In this document: piece after piece, positions 8,971 to 16,537 of the stretch
Layout of the letters: the number at the start of each line of letters is the position of its first letter
Numbering within the stretch: position 1 is the stretch's first letter
Assembly (NCBI GenBank): GCA_009692065.1
Contig: SHZY01000002.1
Span: 1-64,000, forward strand
DNA: 64,000 nucleotides
From: Gemmataceae bacterium
Lineage (GTDB): Bacteria; Planctomycetota; Planctomycetia; Gemmatales; Gemmataceae
Direction: 5' to 3'
Program-made: the position numbers and the translations under genes
The notes under the pieces: model-generated
Databases searched by the model: none
Told to the model about the DNA's origin: nothing
What the model saw: only the letters and a program-made list of their open reading frames with translations

Positions 8971-9000
8971 TTGACACGTCCCCAGGTCGAAATCCATGAT
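8971..9000 (+). promoter_or_regulatory. Candidate sigma-70-type promoter of the exbB cluster
   Basis: A consensus TTGACA at 8971-8976 is followed after 18 bases by CATGAT (8995-9000), which matches the -10 consensus at four of six positions. It sits about 140 bases ahead of the ExbB start, and no other gene intervenes. Confidence 0.4.
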
Positions 9001-9142
9001 AAGATAGGACGGACAGGCGATCACGGAGGATCTCGTCGCACACCCGGTTGTGCTTTCAAGATTTTCGAAATTGGGGATCGGCCCAGCGCTGCAATCGCCA
9101 TCGACCTGGGACGCTGCCCCGCATTTGCCAGGAACCACATCC

Positions 9143-9997
9143 ATGCTTTCTGTTGCTAACGGCCGCTTTCGTTCGACGCTGCTTTCCCTGATGCTCGGCA
9201 TCTTCTTTTTCGGGTTTCTTGCCAGCATGACAGTGCTGATCACCCCCGCCACGGCCAGCGCCCAGGGGGAGGATGACCCAGCGCCTGCACCAAAGGAGAA
9301 GACGAAGACCAACGCCATCATGCACTTTTTCAAGGCGATGTTCCATGACGCCATCTCGATGACGGTGAGCTTTCTCATCATCGCGATCTCCGTCGGCATG
9401 GTGGCGCTGATCATCATCTTGCTTTTGGATCTGCGCCTCGGCGACGCGATCGCGCCTGCGTTTGTCGAGGAATTCACCGAAATGGTCAACAAACGCCAGT
9501 TCAAGCAAGCGTTCGATCTGTGCCGGGCGGAGACGTCGTTTCTTGGCCGCGTGCTCACGGCGGGAATGGGGCGCTTGCAGTACGGCATCGAGGATGCGCG
9601 CGAGGCGATGGCCGCCACGACCGATTCGGTCCGGAGTGGCAAGGATGCGTGGATCAGCTATCTGGGCATCGTCGGCACGCTCGGACCGCTCCTGGGTCTG
9701 GTCGGCACGGTGTCGGGCATGATCGGCGCGTTTCGGACGATTGGCGCGGCCGAAGGCCCGCCCGACGCCACGGCCCTCGCTGCCGAAATCTCGACCGCCC
9801 TCGTGTTGACTTTGCTCGGCGTTGGTCTTGCCGTGCCCGCCATCTTCTGGTTCAGCTTCTTCAGGAATCGTCTGACGGGCATTACCGTGGCCGTGGCGAA
9901 TCTTGCTGACGATCTGTTGACCCAGATGTACCACAACTCCAAAAAGCCAGGGGCCGCCAGCTCCACGGCAACCATGGCCGCGGAACCGCGGAAGTAG
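9143..9997 (+). CDS. MotA/TolQ/ExbB-family proton channel protein
   Basis: The 284-residue membrane protein starts at ATG 9143 with AGGA just upstream. An in-frame start at 9050 is less likely, because 9143 begins directly at a signal-like helix (residues about 9-30, ending ATASA). Further helices lie near residues 60-85, 170-195 and 210-235. The ExbB/TolQ signature GIVGTLGPLLGLVGTVSG is present. By family it forms the pentameric stator channel that couples proton flow to a periplasmic partner together with ExbD/TolR. Three ExbD-type genes and a single-span candidate effector follow on the same strand, so this is the motor subunit of that cluster. The symbol is left blank because Tol, Exb and AglR-type stators cannot be told apart here. 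Confidence 0.9.
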   Translation: MLSVANGRFRSTLLSLMLGIFFFGFLASMTVLITPATASAQGEDDPAPAPKEKTKTNAIMHFFKAMFHDAISMTVSFLIIAISVGMVALIIILLLDLRLGDAIAPAFVEEFTEMVNKRQFKQAFDLCRAETSFLGRVLTAGMGRLQYGIEDAREAMAATTDSVRSGKDAWISYLGIVGTLGPLLGLVGTVSGMIGAFRTIGAAEGPPDATALAAEISTALVLTLLGVGLAVPAIFWFSFFRNRLTGITVAVANLADDLLTQMYHNSKKPGAASSTATMAAEPRK

Positions 9998-10054
9998 AAC
10001 GCCTGGCCCGCGCGGTTCTGCGAACCGCGGCTAAATGGAAACTGAGGTGACGCC

Positions 10055-10537
10055 ATGTCCGCTTCTGTCGACAGTGAAGAACTGGATATCAACCTGACCC
10101 CGCTGCTCGATTTGATTCTGCAGTTGATCATGTTCTTCATGATCACCATCAATTTCGTGCGCGTCGATCAGTTCGACGAATCGATCAACTTGCCGCTCGC
10201 CACCCAGGCGGTGCCGATGGACAACACCGCGGAGGACTGGATCTTCCTCAATCTCGACAGCCATGGCCGGCTCGTCGGCACGCTCAGCACCTTCCTTCTC
10301 GACACACCGCAAAAACTGAAGGTCCACCTGATGCGCGAAAAAGACAGCATGGAACGAGCAGCGAAGGAGAAAGGTAAACCGGGCGAGCAAAAGATCGTCA
10401 TCATCCTGCGTGCCGACAAACAGTGCAAATATGCGGAAGTCTGGACCGTCTTGCACTCCTGTCAACTGGCGGGATTCAAACATTGGCAACTGCGCGTCAA
10501 GACTCTGCCGGGGGCGAAAGGGCCGCCGCCGGCGTAA
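10055..10537 (+). CDS. ExbD/TolR-family protein 1
   Basis: The 160-residue protein has a short cytoplasmic N-terminus and one transmembrane helix (about residues 17-37) within DINLTPLLDLILQLIMFF. The Asp in the helix aligns with the proton-carrying Asp of ExbD/TolR. A periplasmic domain follows. It lies 57 bases after the ExbB gene and is the natural stator rod. It is divergent from the two ExbD copies downstream, so the complex may be hetero-oligomeric. Confidence 0.88.
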   Translation: MSASVDSEELDINLTPLLDLILQLIMFFMITINFVRVDQFDESINLPLATQAVPMDNTAEDWIFLNLDSHGRLVGTLSTFLLDTPQKLKVHLMREKDSMERAAKEKGKPGEQKIVIILRADKQCKYAEVWTVLHSCQLAGFKHWQLRVKTLPGAKGPPPA

Positions 10538-10543
10538 TTCTCG

Positions 10544-10650
10544 TTCCCAAGCTCCGCTTGGGAACGCACGTTGGGAAGCTCTGCTTCCCCTGATACTGGA
10601 AGCGGAGCTTCCCCGGGGTACGTTCCCAAGCAGAGCTTGGGAACGAGGTT
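10544..10650. repeat. Family E repeat cluster (TTCCCAAGC type)
   Basis: Two nested inverted units lie here: CGTTCCCAAGC/GCTTGGGAACG at 10545-10567, and a second set ending with GTTCCCAAGCAGAGCTTGG at about 10622-10640. GGGAAGCTCTGCTTCCCC lies between them. It fills most of the gap between the first and second ExbD genes. Confidence 0.75.
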
Positions 10651-10670
10651 GTTATGCGAGGTCTATCATC

Positions 10671-11273
10671 ATGGCACACAAACGCAAACCACCGGCCGCA
10701 GCAGGCGGCGTGCAGCTCGGGCTCATCATCACGCCGATGCTCGACATGTCGTTTCAGATCCTGGCGTTCTTCATCATGACGTATCACCCGTCCGCGCTGG
10801 AGCGCAACATCCCCGGCAGCCTGGTGCCGCCCGAGGACTTTGCCAAGAAGAGCAAGGACAACACCAACGTCACGCCGACCGATCCGCTGTCGATTCCCGA
10901 GGACGACCTCAATCCGGAGCTGGACGCGGCCGTCACGGTCAAGATCCGTTGCGTCATCAAGGGACAGGAAGACAAGTTCCGCGCACTCGGCTCGCCGGCG
11001 CAGATCTTCGTGCGCACCGCCATTGAAACCGAGCAGCAGCTGGTTGCCGAGATCGACGGCAAGGATTTGACGGTCGACGTGGCGCTCAAGAAACTCGATC
11101 GCGAGCTCAAGGCCATGGTCACCAAGGGGACGACCAAGGCGAACCTGAAGATCGCTCCCGACGGCGACCTGCGCCAGGAATACGTCATGGCCGTCTATGA
11201 CACCTGCAAGAACTCCGGCTTCAGCAAGGTCCACTTCGTGCCGCCGCCGGTGTTGAATACCAAGATCAAATAA
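10671..11273 (+). CDS. ExbD/TolR-family protein 2
   Basis: The 200-residue protein starts at ATG 10671 (MAHKRKPPAA). The frame is open upstream through the repeat, but that part is not protein-like. One transmembrane helix carries the conserved Asp in ITPMLDMSFQILAFFIM, and a periplasmic domain ends GDLRQEYVMAVYDTC then VPPPVLNTK. It is a close paralog of the next gene. Both the first 40 residues and the last 35 are nearly identical, while the middle differs. By family it is a stator partner of ExbB. Confidence 0.88.
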   Translation: MAHKRKPPAAAGGVQLGLIITPMLDMSFQILAFFIMTYHPSALERNIPGSLVPPEDFAKKSKDNTNVTPTDPLSIPEDDLNPELDAAVTVKIRCVIKGQEDKFRALGSPAQIFVRTAIETEQQLVAEIDGKDLTVDVALKKLDRELKAMVTKGTTKANLKIAPDGDLRQEYVMAVYDTCKNSGFSKVHFVPPPVLNTKIK

Positions 11274-11281
11274 CGATCCCG

Positions 11282-11329
11282 GCCGCTTGCGGCTTTAGCA
11301 TGTTTCTCATCTGCTACGCCGCAAGCGGC
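11282..11329. repeat. Family D repeat (GCCGCTTGCGGC type)
   Basis: GCCGCTTGCGGC at the left pairs with GCCGCAAGCGGC at the right around a loop holding TAGCA and TGCTA. Related copies lie at 25802-25845, 49968-50019, 58117-58173 and 62808-62863. Confidence 0.75.
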
Positions 11330-11349
11330 AACCTGCGAGGCCCCTCGCC

Positions 11350-11925
11350 ATGACCGCCAAACACGCCAACGGCGTCCCTTTGCAGGGCGTGCAGCTCGGG
11401 CTCATCATCACGCCGATGCTCGACATGTCGTTCCAGATCCTGGCGTTTTTCATTATGACGTATCACCCGTCCGCACTGGAACGAAACATCCAGGGCCTCT
11501 TGGCGCCGCCGGAGGCTCGCAAGGGCGACGGCCGGCTTATCGAAGACGACCTGCTTGCGGAAGCCCCGCCTGTCGCCGACCTGGCTGCCGCCGTCACGGT
11601 GAAAGTCCGCGCCGTCATGCCAGGCAATGAAAACAAGACCCATGCGCTCGGCACGCTCGCCCAGATCTTCGTCCGCTCCGGCCTCGACGTCGAGGCGGAG
11701 CTGGTGGCCGACACGCACCACGATCTCGCAGATGCGCTCAAGCTGCTCGACAAACGGCTCAAGGAAATGCTCGGCAATGCATCTGGCAAGGCGAGCGTGA
11801 AAATCGCCCCCGATGGCGATCTGCGGCAAGAGTACGTGATGGCGATTTACGACACCTGCCGGGCCGCGGGCTACGGCCATGTCCATTTCGTGCCGCCGCC
11901 CGTGTTGAACACCAAGTTGAAGTAG
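11350..11925 (+). CDS. ExbD/TolR-family protein 3 (tandem paralog)
   Basis: The 191-residue protein has the same architecture as protein 2: a short N-terminus, a transmembrane helix with ITPMLDMSFQILAFFIM including the key Asp, then a periplasmic domain ending VPPPVLNTKLK. The DNA over the first 100 codons is almost unchanged from the neighbour, suggesting recent duplication or gene conversion. The central segment differs in length and sequence, as expected if the two rods contact different partners. Confidence 0.88.
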   Translation: MTAKHANGVPLQGVQLGLIITPMLDMSFQILAFFIMTYHPSALERNIQGLLAPPEARKGDGRLIEDDLLAEAPPVADLAAAVTVKVRAVMPGNENKTHALGTLAQIFVRSGLDVEAELVADTHHDLADALKLLDKRLKEMLGNASGKASVKIAPDGDLRQEYVMAIYDTCRAAGYGHVHFVPPPVLNTKLK

Positions 11926-11929
11926 CAAG

Positions 11930-11968
11930 CCCCAGGATGAGGCCGCCGCAGGCGGACGATCCCTGGAG
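11930..11968. repeat. CCCCAGGAT-type inverted repeat
   Basis: An outer pair CCAGGAT/ATCCCTGG and an inner perfect pair CCGCC/GGCGG lie just after the third ExbD gene. A related CCCCAGGAT/ATCCTGGGG hairpin lies at 53922-53950, and a decayed half at about 4180-4192. Confidence 0.55.
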
Positions 11969-12027
11969 ATAAGAAAATCGGGAACTTTTCGCCCCGTCGC
12001 ACGTCAAACGCATAAGGGATGGTATTT

Positions 12028-13134
12028 ATGCGGCCAATTGCGCGCCGACCCTGGATTGTTGGCGTCCTATCCATGGCGATGATGGGCGTTCTGGCGTCAC
12101 CTTCGCCGGCCCAGAACGAGAAAAAAGACGACGCCGAGCCGATCGAACAGTACCCGTTTTGGAAGACCGATATGGGAGTCGGTGTAGGCGCGGACGCGGC
12201 CATGCTGCACGCGATCTACGCCGCGGGCCTTGAGCGGCATGGGTTCGGAATCCTGGGTACACGCCTGCTGCTGGGCGAGCACAAGCTCCTGGTTGACGCC
12301 GAATGGCGTTTTGATTTCGAGAAAGTGCCGCCGCTCAATGGGCGGGCGCTGAAGCTGATCGAGGACCATCGCCCGTTGCCGAACGTTTTTCGCAAGGAGC
12401 CGACGGAACTCAAGCGTTACGAGCTGGGCTGGTACGCTGCGTACAACGAGGCGATTCGGTTCACCCATGTGACGGCGGAGGATCAATTCAAGAACAGCGC
12501 CAAGAAGCTGGAAAATGTGGCCTATCCGCGGCTCAAGACGATGCCCGAAAAATATCGAGGCAAGGTCATCACGGTGAAGGGAAAATTGGCGGTCATCCGT
12601 GAGGAGGAGGCGCCCCGGTACGCGGGGCCCGGGATCGACCATATTTACACTGGCTGGATCATGAACCCGACCGAGCGCGCGCCCCCGTATGTGGTGGCAC
12701 TGACCGAACTGCCGGACGGCCTAAAGGTTTCCGAGAAGATCAATCAGGAGGTGGAATTCGTCGGCTACTTCCTCTCCCTGGTGAAGTTTCCGGTCGAGAA
12801 AGGCGGGAGCCGGGCCCAGAAGGAAGCGGGTTATCCGTATCTGGTGGGCAAGATCGTGAGCGTGCAGCCTCCTGAAAAGGCCCTGCCGGCCCCAGGCCCG
12901 ACCGGAACCTATGCCTACTTTTACATCGTGTCGATCCTGGGCGGGTTCGCGGGCATCGCAGTCTTGCTGGCAGTGCTGAACATTTGGCTCCGTCGCGGCG
13001 ATCGGCAAACGCAGGCGCAGCTGCAGGCACTACGGGAGCGGCAGAACCCGTTCAGTCTCGAACCGGCCGATGAGCCGGCTGCGGCGCCCGCGGATACGTC
13101 GCCGACCGACCCGCAGGGGCCGAGTCCACACTAG
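12028..13134 (+). CDS. Exported membrane-anchored protein of unknown function
   Basis: The 368-residue product has a signal peptide (about residues 1-30, ending SPAQ), a long periplasmic region, one transmembrane helix near residues 297-319 (FYIVSILGGFAGIAVLLAVL) and a short cytoplasmic tail rich in Pro/Ala. AAGGGATGG lies upstream of ATG 12028. An in-frame ATG at 12019 would add three residues. No known domain is recognised. A KYRGKVITVKGKL stretch looks like an OB-type beta segment, but that is a guess. It sits between the ExbD genes and the toroid protein on the same strand, so it may belong to the same envelope machine. Confidence 0.75.
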   Translation: MRPIARRPWIVGVLSMAMMGVLASPSPAQNEKKDDAEPIEQYPFWKTDMGVGVGADAAMLHAIYAAGLERHGFGILGTRLLLGEHKLLVDAEWRFDFEKVPPLNGRALKLIEDHRPLPNVFRKEPTELKRYELGWYAAYNEAIRFTHVTAEDQFKNSAKKLENVAYPRLKTMPEKYRGKVITVKGKLAVIREEEAPRYAGPGIDHIYTGWIMNPTERAPPYVVALTELPDGLKVSEKINQEVEFVGYFLSLVKFPVEKGGSRAQKEAGYPYLVGKIVSVQPPEKALPAPGPTGTYAYFYIVSILGGFAGIAVLLAVLNIWLRRGDRQTQAQLQALRERQNPFSLEPADEPAAAPADTSPTDPQGPSPH

Positions 13135-13181
13135 ACCTGCCGACCGAAATCGCCCCGAAGAATACTTCAGAGGCATTCAGT

Positions 13182-13291
13182 AAAAAAAAAAAAACGATGT
13201 AATCTCTTGCAACTGTTCGCAATAAATGTGAGAATTACCGTGAATTGATAGGCGCGGTGTTGTTGTTTCATACAACCAAGGAACCAGGCAT
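13182..13291 (+). promoter_or_regulatory. AT-rich leader with poly-A tract before the toroid gene
   Basis: A run of 13 A (13182-13194) opens an AT-rich stretch that stands out in this GC-rich window. TTGCAA (about 13208-13213) lies 17 bases before GAGAAT, a weak -35/-10 pair, and AAGGA lies ahead of the ATG at 13292. This suggests a separate promoter for the next gene. No terminator hairpin is attached to the A-tract. Confidence 0.35.
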
Positions 13292-14887
13292 ATGTCCGCC
13301 AACAACTCAAAACCGAAAGAATTGGCCCCGGTGGTCGTTCTACGCGAAGACCAGAGCCAGACGGGTCGCTACGTGATGCTTACGGTGCCCGCCGCGCTGG
13401 GCAGCATCGTCTTTCACGTGCTGCTGGTCGCCATGTTCTTTCTGTACGTGATGTTCATGCAGGGGACGGCGCCGGCCACCGAAACGCAAGAGGTCAAGCA
13501 GGACAACATCACGGCCGAGCAGGTCGAGGAAAAGAAAGAAACCTTTACCGTCAAGGACGTCGATCCCTCGATGCAGGAATTCGACACCGACATTCAATAC
13601 ATGGCCGACCGCATCGCCGACGTCAGCGTGCCCGGCTCGGTGAACCCGAACGAAGCAGTCGGCATCCGTGACGGCGACAAGACCGCCGAACCGGTCAGCC
13701 TGCCCGCCCCCGGCGGCTTCACGACCAAGGGCCAGGGCGGCGCGCTCGAAACCCTGACCGGGCCGGGCAACAGCATGGCAGTCGGCGAAGTAGGCGGCTA
13801 CAGCCCGCGCGGCATGCCGCTCCAGGGCACCTTCTATGGCCGATCCGGCGCCACCCGCGAATACGCGCTGCGCGAAGGCGGCGGCACCTCCGCTTCCGAA
13901 GTAGCCGTCACCCGCGGCTTGCAATGGCTCGTCCGCCAGCAGCTCCCCTCCGGCGCCTGGTCGATGAACGCCGGCGCCGAATCCAACGAAATCGCCGCCA
14001 CGGCCCTGGGCCTCCTCCCCTTCCTCGCCGCCGGCAAGACGCACAAACCCGCCGACAAGAACCCCTACGACAAGAACATCATGAAGGGGCTCAACTTCCT
14101 CAAACGCAGTCAGCAAAAAGACGGCTACTTCACCGGCGGCATGTATGCTCACGGCATTGCCACCATCGCCATGTGCGAAGCCTACGGCCTCAGCCAGGAC
14201 CCGACCTTGCGGCCCTACGCCCAGAAGGCCATCAACCTCATCGTCTTCGCCCAGCACGACACCGACGGCGGCTGGCGCTACGGCCCGACCAAGGGGCAGC
14301 AAGGCGACATGTCGATCTCCGGCTGGCAGATCATGGCTCTCAAGAGCGGCATGATGGCCGGGCTCATCGTTCCCGACAAGGCCATCGCGAATTCCAAGAG
14401 GTTCCTCAGCCTCAGCAACAACACGGACAACGGCTATGGCTACGTCCCGAGCCCGAACCTGACCGGCAGCAGCTATCGCATGACGGCCGTCGGTCTGTTG
14501 TGCCGGCAGTACATGGAAAACTGGGGCCCATCGAATCCCAAGATGATCGACGCGGTCAACAAGTTCATCAAGACCACTTCGCCTGACGTGCAGGACGTTT
14601 ACTACTACTACTACGCGACCCAGGTCATGCACCACTTCGGCGGCGAAGCATGGCGCGACTGGAACGAGAAAATGCGCGAGAACCTCGTCCGCAAGCAAGA
14701 GAAGAACGAGAAGAGCGCTAACTTCGGCAGTTGGAGCCCCGAAGGCGACCCGTGGGGACGAGTCGGCGGACGCCTGATGATCACCTCGCTCAACCTGTTA
14801 ACGCTCGAAGTCTACTACCGCTATCTGCCTCTCTACTACCGCGACGCCGGCTACGGCAAAGACATGGCTGTGCAGAAAGCGTTGTAA
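13292..14887 (+). CDS. Single-span protein with prenyltransferase/squalene-cyclase-like toroid
   Basis: The 531-residue protein begins with about 30 cytoplasmic residues and one strong transmembrane helix (about 33-57). A Glu/Gln/Gly-rich linker follows, then from about residue 205 an alpha/alpha-barrel of the terpenoid-cyclase/prenyltransferase superfamily. Its repeats read GLQWLVRQQLPSGAWS, GLNFLKRSQQKDGYF, INLIVFAQHDTDGGWRYG and ISGWQIMALKSGMMAGL. I do not see the DxDD acid motif of true squalene-hopene cyclases, so cyclase activity is doubtful. The layout of a short cytoplasmic end, one helix and a periplasmic domain is TonB-like. Its position after an ExbB/ExbD set suggests a proton-driven periplasmic effector (inference). 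Confidence 0.85.
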   Translation: MSANNSKPKELAPVVVLREDQSQTGRYVMLTVPAALGSIVFHVLLVAMFFLYVMFMQGTAPATETQEVKQDNITAEQVEEKKETFTVKDVDPSMQEFDTDIQYMADRIADVSVPGSVNPNEAVGIRDGDKTAEPVSLPAPGGFTTKGQGGALETLTGPGNSMAVGEVGGYSPRGMPLQGTFYGRSGATREYALREGGGTSASEVAVTRGLQWLVRQQLPSGAWSMNAGAESNEIAATALGLLPFLAAGKTHKPADKNPYDKNIMKGLNFLKRSQQKDGYFTGGMYAHGIATIAMCEAYGLSQDPTLRPYAQKAINLIVFAQHDTDGGWRYGPTKGQQGDMSISGWQIMALKSGMMAGLIVPDKAIANSKRFLSLSNNTDNGYGYVPSPNLTGSSYRMTAVGLLCRQYMENWGPSNPKMIDAVNKFIKTTSPDVQDVYYYYYATQVMHHFGGEAWRDWNEKMRENLVRKQEKNEKSANFGSWSPEGDPWGRVGGRLMITSLNLLTLEVYYRYLPLYYRDAGYGKDMAVQKAL

Positions 14888-14891
14888 CCAG

Positions 14892-15014
14892 GAATCAGGT
14901 GTCAGGAATCAGGGGTCAGGAGTCAGCAAACGCAGTCTCCTGCCCCCTTTTTCGTTTTCTGATTCCTGACCCCTGACCCCTGACCCCTGACCCCTGACCC
15001 CTGACCCCTGACTC
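14892..15014. repeat. Heptanucleotide tandem repeat with inverted partner
   Basis: Six perfect copies of CCTGACC and one degenerate copy run head to tail from 14965 to 15013. The stretch at 14892-14928 (AGGAATCAGG, GGGGTCAGGAGTCAG) is an inverted counterpart, so the whole can fold on itself. It occupies the gap between the toroid gene and the esterase gene. Confidence 0.85.
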
Positions 15015-15025
15015 CTAGCTCCCTC

Positions 15026-15760
15026 ATGAACGGCACCTGGTCCGCAATCACCCTGGCCGGCAAGCCGGTCGAGATCTACGAGCCGCCCGGCAATCCGCGT
15101 TTCGGCGCGCTCTTCTTGCACCCCTACAGCCTCGAGACGCTGCGCGGCCGCGCGGCTTATACGAATCTGCTCGATAAGTACAATATGGTATGCGTCTGTC
15201 CGCATGCTCAAAGGTCCTGGTGGGCCGATCGTGTTTGTGCCGAGTTCGATACGAAGGTGACGCCCGAAAAGCATCTACTGGAGAACGTCCTGCCGCTCTT
15301 TCTCGAGCGCTGGGCGTTTCCTGCTCGCTCGATCGGCGTGTTCGGCATCAGCATGGGGGGACAGGGGGCTGTCCGGCTGGCGTTTCGGCATCCGCAACTA
15401 TTTCCCGTTTGCGCGGGGATCGCCTCGGCGTTCGATTTTCACGAAGTCTACGGGCAGGGGACGCCGCTCGATGAGATGTACGACTCGAAGGAGCACTGTC
15501 GGCAGGACACCGCGATCTTGCAAATCCCCTCGAACCATTATCCGCCGCACATCTATTTCTGCATCGATCCGGACGATGAGCCGTGGCATCGGGGCAACGA
15601 TCGGCTGCACGAAAAGCTGGCCGCCCTGGGTGTTCCGCACACTCATGACCTGGCAACACAGGCCGGCGGGCACTCCTGGCAATACTTTGATCACATGGCC
15701 GAGCCGGCGCTGCGCTTCCTCTACGAGGGTTTGTCGGCGGAGAGTCGGCGGTTGTTGTGA
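15026..15760 (+). CDS. Esterase of the S-formylglutathione hydrolase / esterase D type
   Basis: The 244-residue alpha/beta-hydrolase carries GISMGGQGAV (nucleophile Ser in GxSxG), a plausible acid in CIDPDDEP and a C-terminal His in GGHSWQYF. The length and the GISMGG elbow match the esterase D/FrmB group, which hydrolyses small thioesters or carboxylic esters. No signal peptide is seen, so it is cytoplasmic. No formaldehyde dehydrogenase lies beside it, so S-formylglutathione as substrate is not supported. ATG 15026 follows the heptamer repeat with no clear Shine-Dalgarno. Confidence 0.87.
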   Translation: MNGTWSAITLAGKPVEIYEPPGNPRFGALFLHPYSLETLRGRAAYTNLLDKYNMVCVCPHAQRSWWADRVCAEFDTKVTPEKHLLENVLPLFLERWAFPARSIGVFGISMGGQGAVRLAFRHPQLFPVCAGIASAFDFHEVYGQGTPLDEMYDSKEHCRQDTAILQIPSNHYPPHIYFCIDPDDEPWHRGNDRLHEKLAALGVPHTHDLATQAGGHSWQYFDHMAEPALRFLYEGLSAESRRLL

Positions 15761-15762
15761 TC

Positions 15763-15801
15763 TCTCCCCTCTCCCCTCTCCCCCGGAGGGGAGAGGGGAG
15801 A
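15763..15801. repeat. Family B palindrome
   Basis: TCTCCCCTCTCCCC (15763-15776) pairs perfectly with GGGGAGAGGGGAGA (15788-15801). AAAAA follows, not T, so on this strand it is a repeat rather than a terminator. Confidence 0.85.
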
Positions 15802-15820
15802 AAAACGCCAGGAGTCCAGC

Positions 15821-16537
15821 TTGCACGTTTCGCTGATGATCACCTGCCTGGGCGATGCTTTTTTTCCTGACGTCGGCGTCGCCACCGTCAAGCTGCTGCG
15901 CCGACTGGGCGTCAGCGTCGATTTTCCGCAAGCGCAAACGTGCTGCGGCCAGCCACACTTCAACAGCGGCTACCACGACGACGCCCGCGACCTCGCCCGA
16001 CACGCCATCACCGCCTTCGCGAAGTCGCCCTTGGTCGTCACGCCTTCGGGTTCGTGTGCCGCGATGGTCAAGCTCGAATATCCGGAATTATTTCATGGCG
16101 ACCCGACCTGGCACGATCGCGCCGTCGATTTGGCCAAGCGCACGCACGAGCTATCGGACTTCCTCGTCAACGTCCTTAAAGTCGAGGATGTCGGCGCTCG
16201 CTTCGACGGCAAGGCGACCTATCACATGGCATGCCACTTGCGTGGGCTCGGCTTGGTCGACGAGCCGTTGCGTCTGATTCAAAAAGTGCGTGGGTTGCAA
16301 CTGGTGCCGCTGGAACGCTACGATGAATGCTGTGGCTTCGGCGGCTCGTTTGCCGTGCGCTACCCGCAAATTTCAGGAGCGATGGTGACCGACAAGGCGG
16401 CGTTCATCGAGAAGACGGCGGTGGATGCCGTGATCGCGACCGACGCCGGCTGCCTGATGAACATCGGTGGCTGCCTCAATCGCAAGGGGAGCAAGGTGCG
16501 CATTCTGCACCTGGCGGAACTGCTGGCTCAAACATGA
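15821..16537 (+). CDS. lutA: Lactate utilization protein A (CCG-domain Fe-S protein)
   Basis: The 238-residue protein starts at TTG 15821 with AGGAG placed six bases upstream, so this rare start is well supported. Two cysteine-rich CCG domains are visible: TCCGQPHFNSG (Cys41-Cys42) and ECCGFGGSFAV (about Cys170-Cys171), which bind an iron-sulfur cluster in LutA/YkgE and heterodisulfide-reductase-like proteins. With LutB and LutC it oxidises L-lactate to pyruvate in the cytoplasm. The stop overlaps the ATG of lutB (ATGA), so the two are translationally coupled. No lactate permease or LutR-type regulator is adjacent. Confidence 0.92.
   Translation: MHVSLMITCLGDAFFPDVGVATVKLLRRLGVSVDFPQAQTCCGQPHFNSGYHDDARDLARHAITAFAKSPLVVTPSGSCAAMVKLEYPELFHGDPTWHDRAVDLAKRTHELSDFLVNVLKVEDVGARFDGKATYHMACHLRGLGLVDEPLRLIQKVRGLQLVPLERYDECCGFGGSFAVRYPQISGAMVTDKAAFIEKTAVDAVIATDAGCLMNIGGCLNRKGSKVRILHLAELLAQT

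Noticed and set aside
13182-13194. Poly-A tract as an intrinsic terminator for the minus strand
   Set aside because: No gene enters from that side, and no GC-rich stem precedes the T-run on the minus strand.
13340-14698. Minus-strand frame of 452 codons opposite the toroid gene
   Set aside because: It is antisense to a well-supported gene and reads as Val/His/Ala/Gly-rich filler without motifs. No Shine-Dalgarno or promoter is visible.
14965-15013. CRISPR array
   Set aside because: The units are 7 bases, contiguous and without spacers. No cas genes are present.
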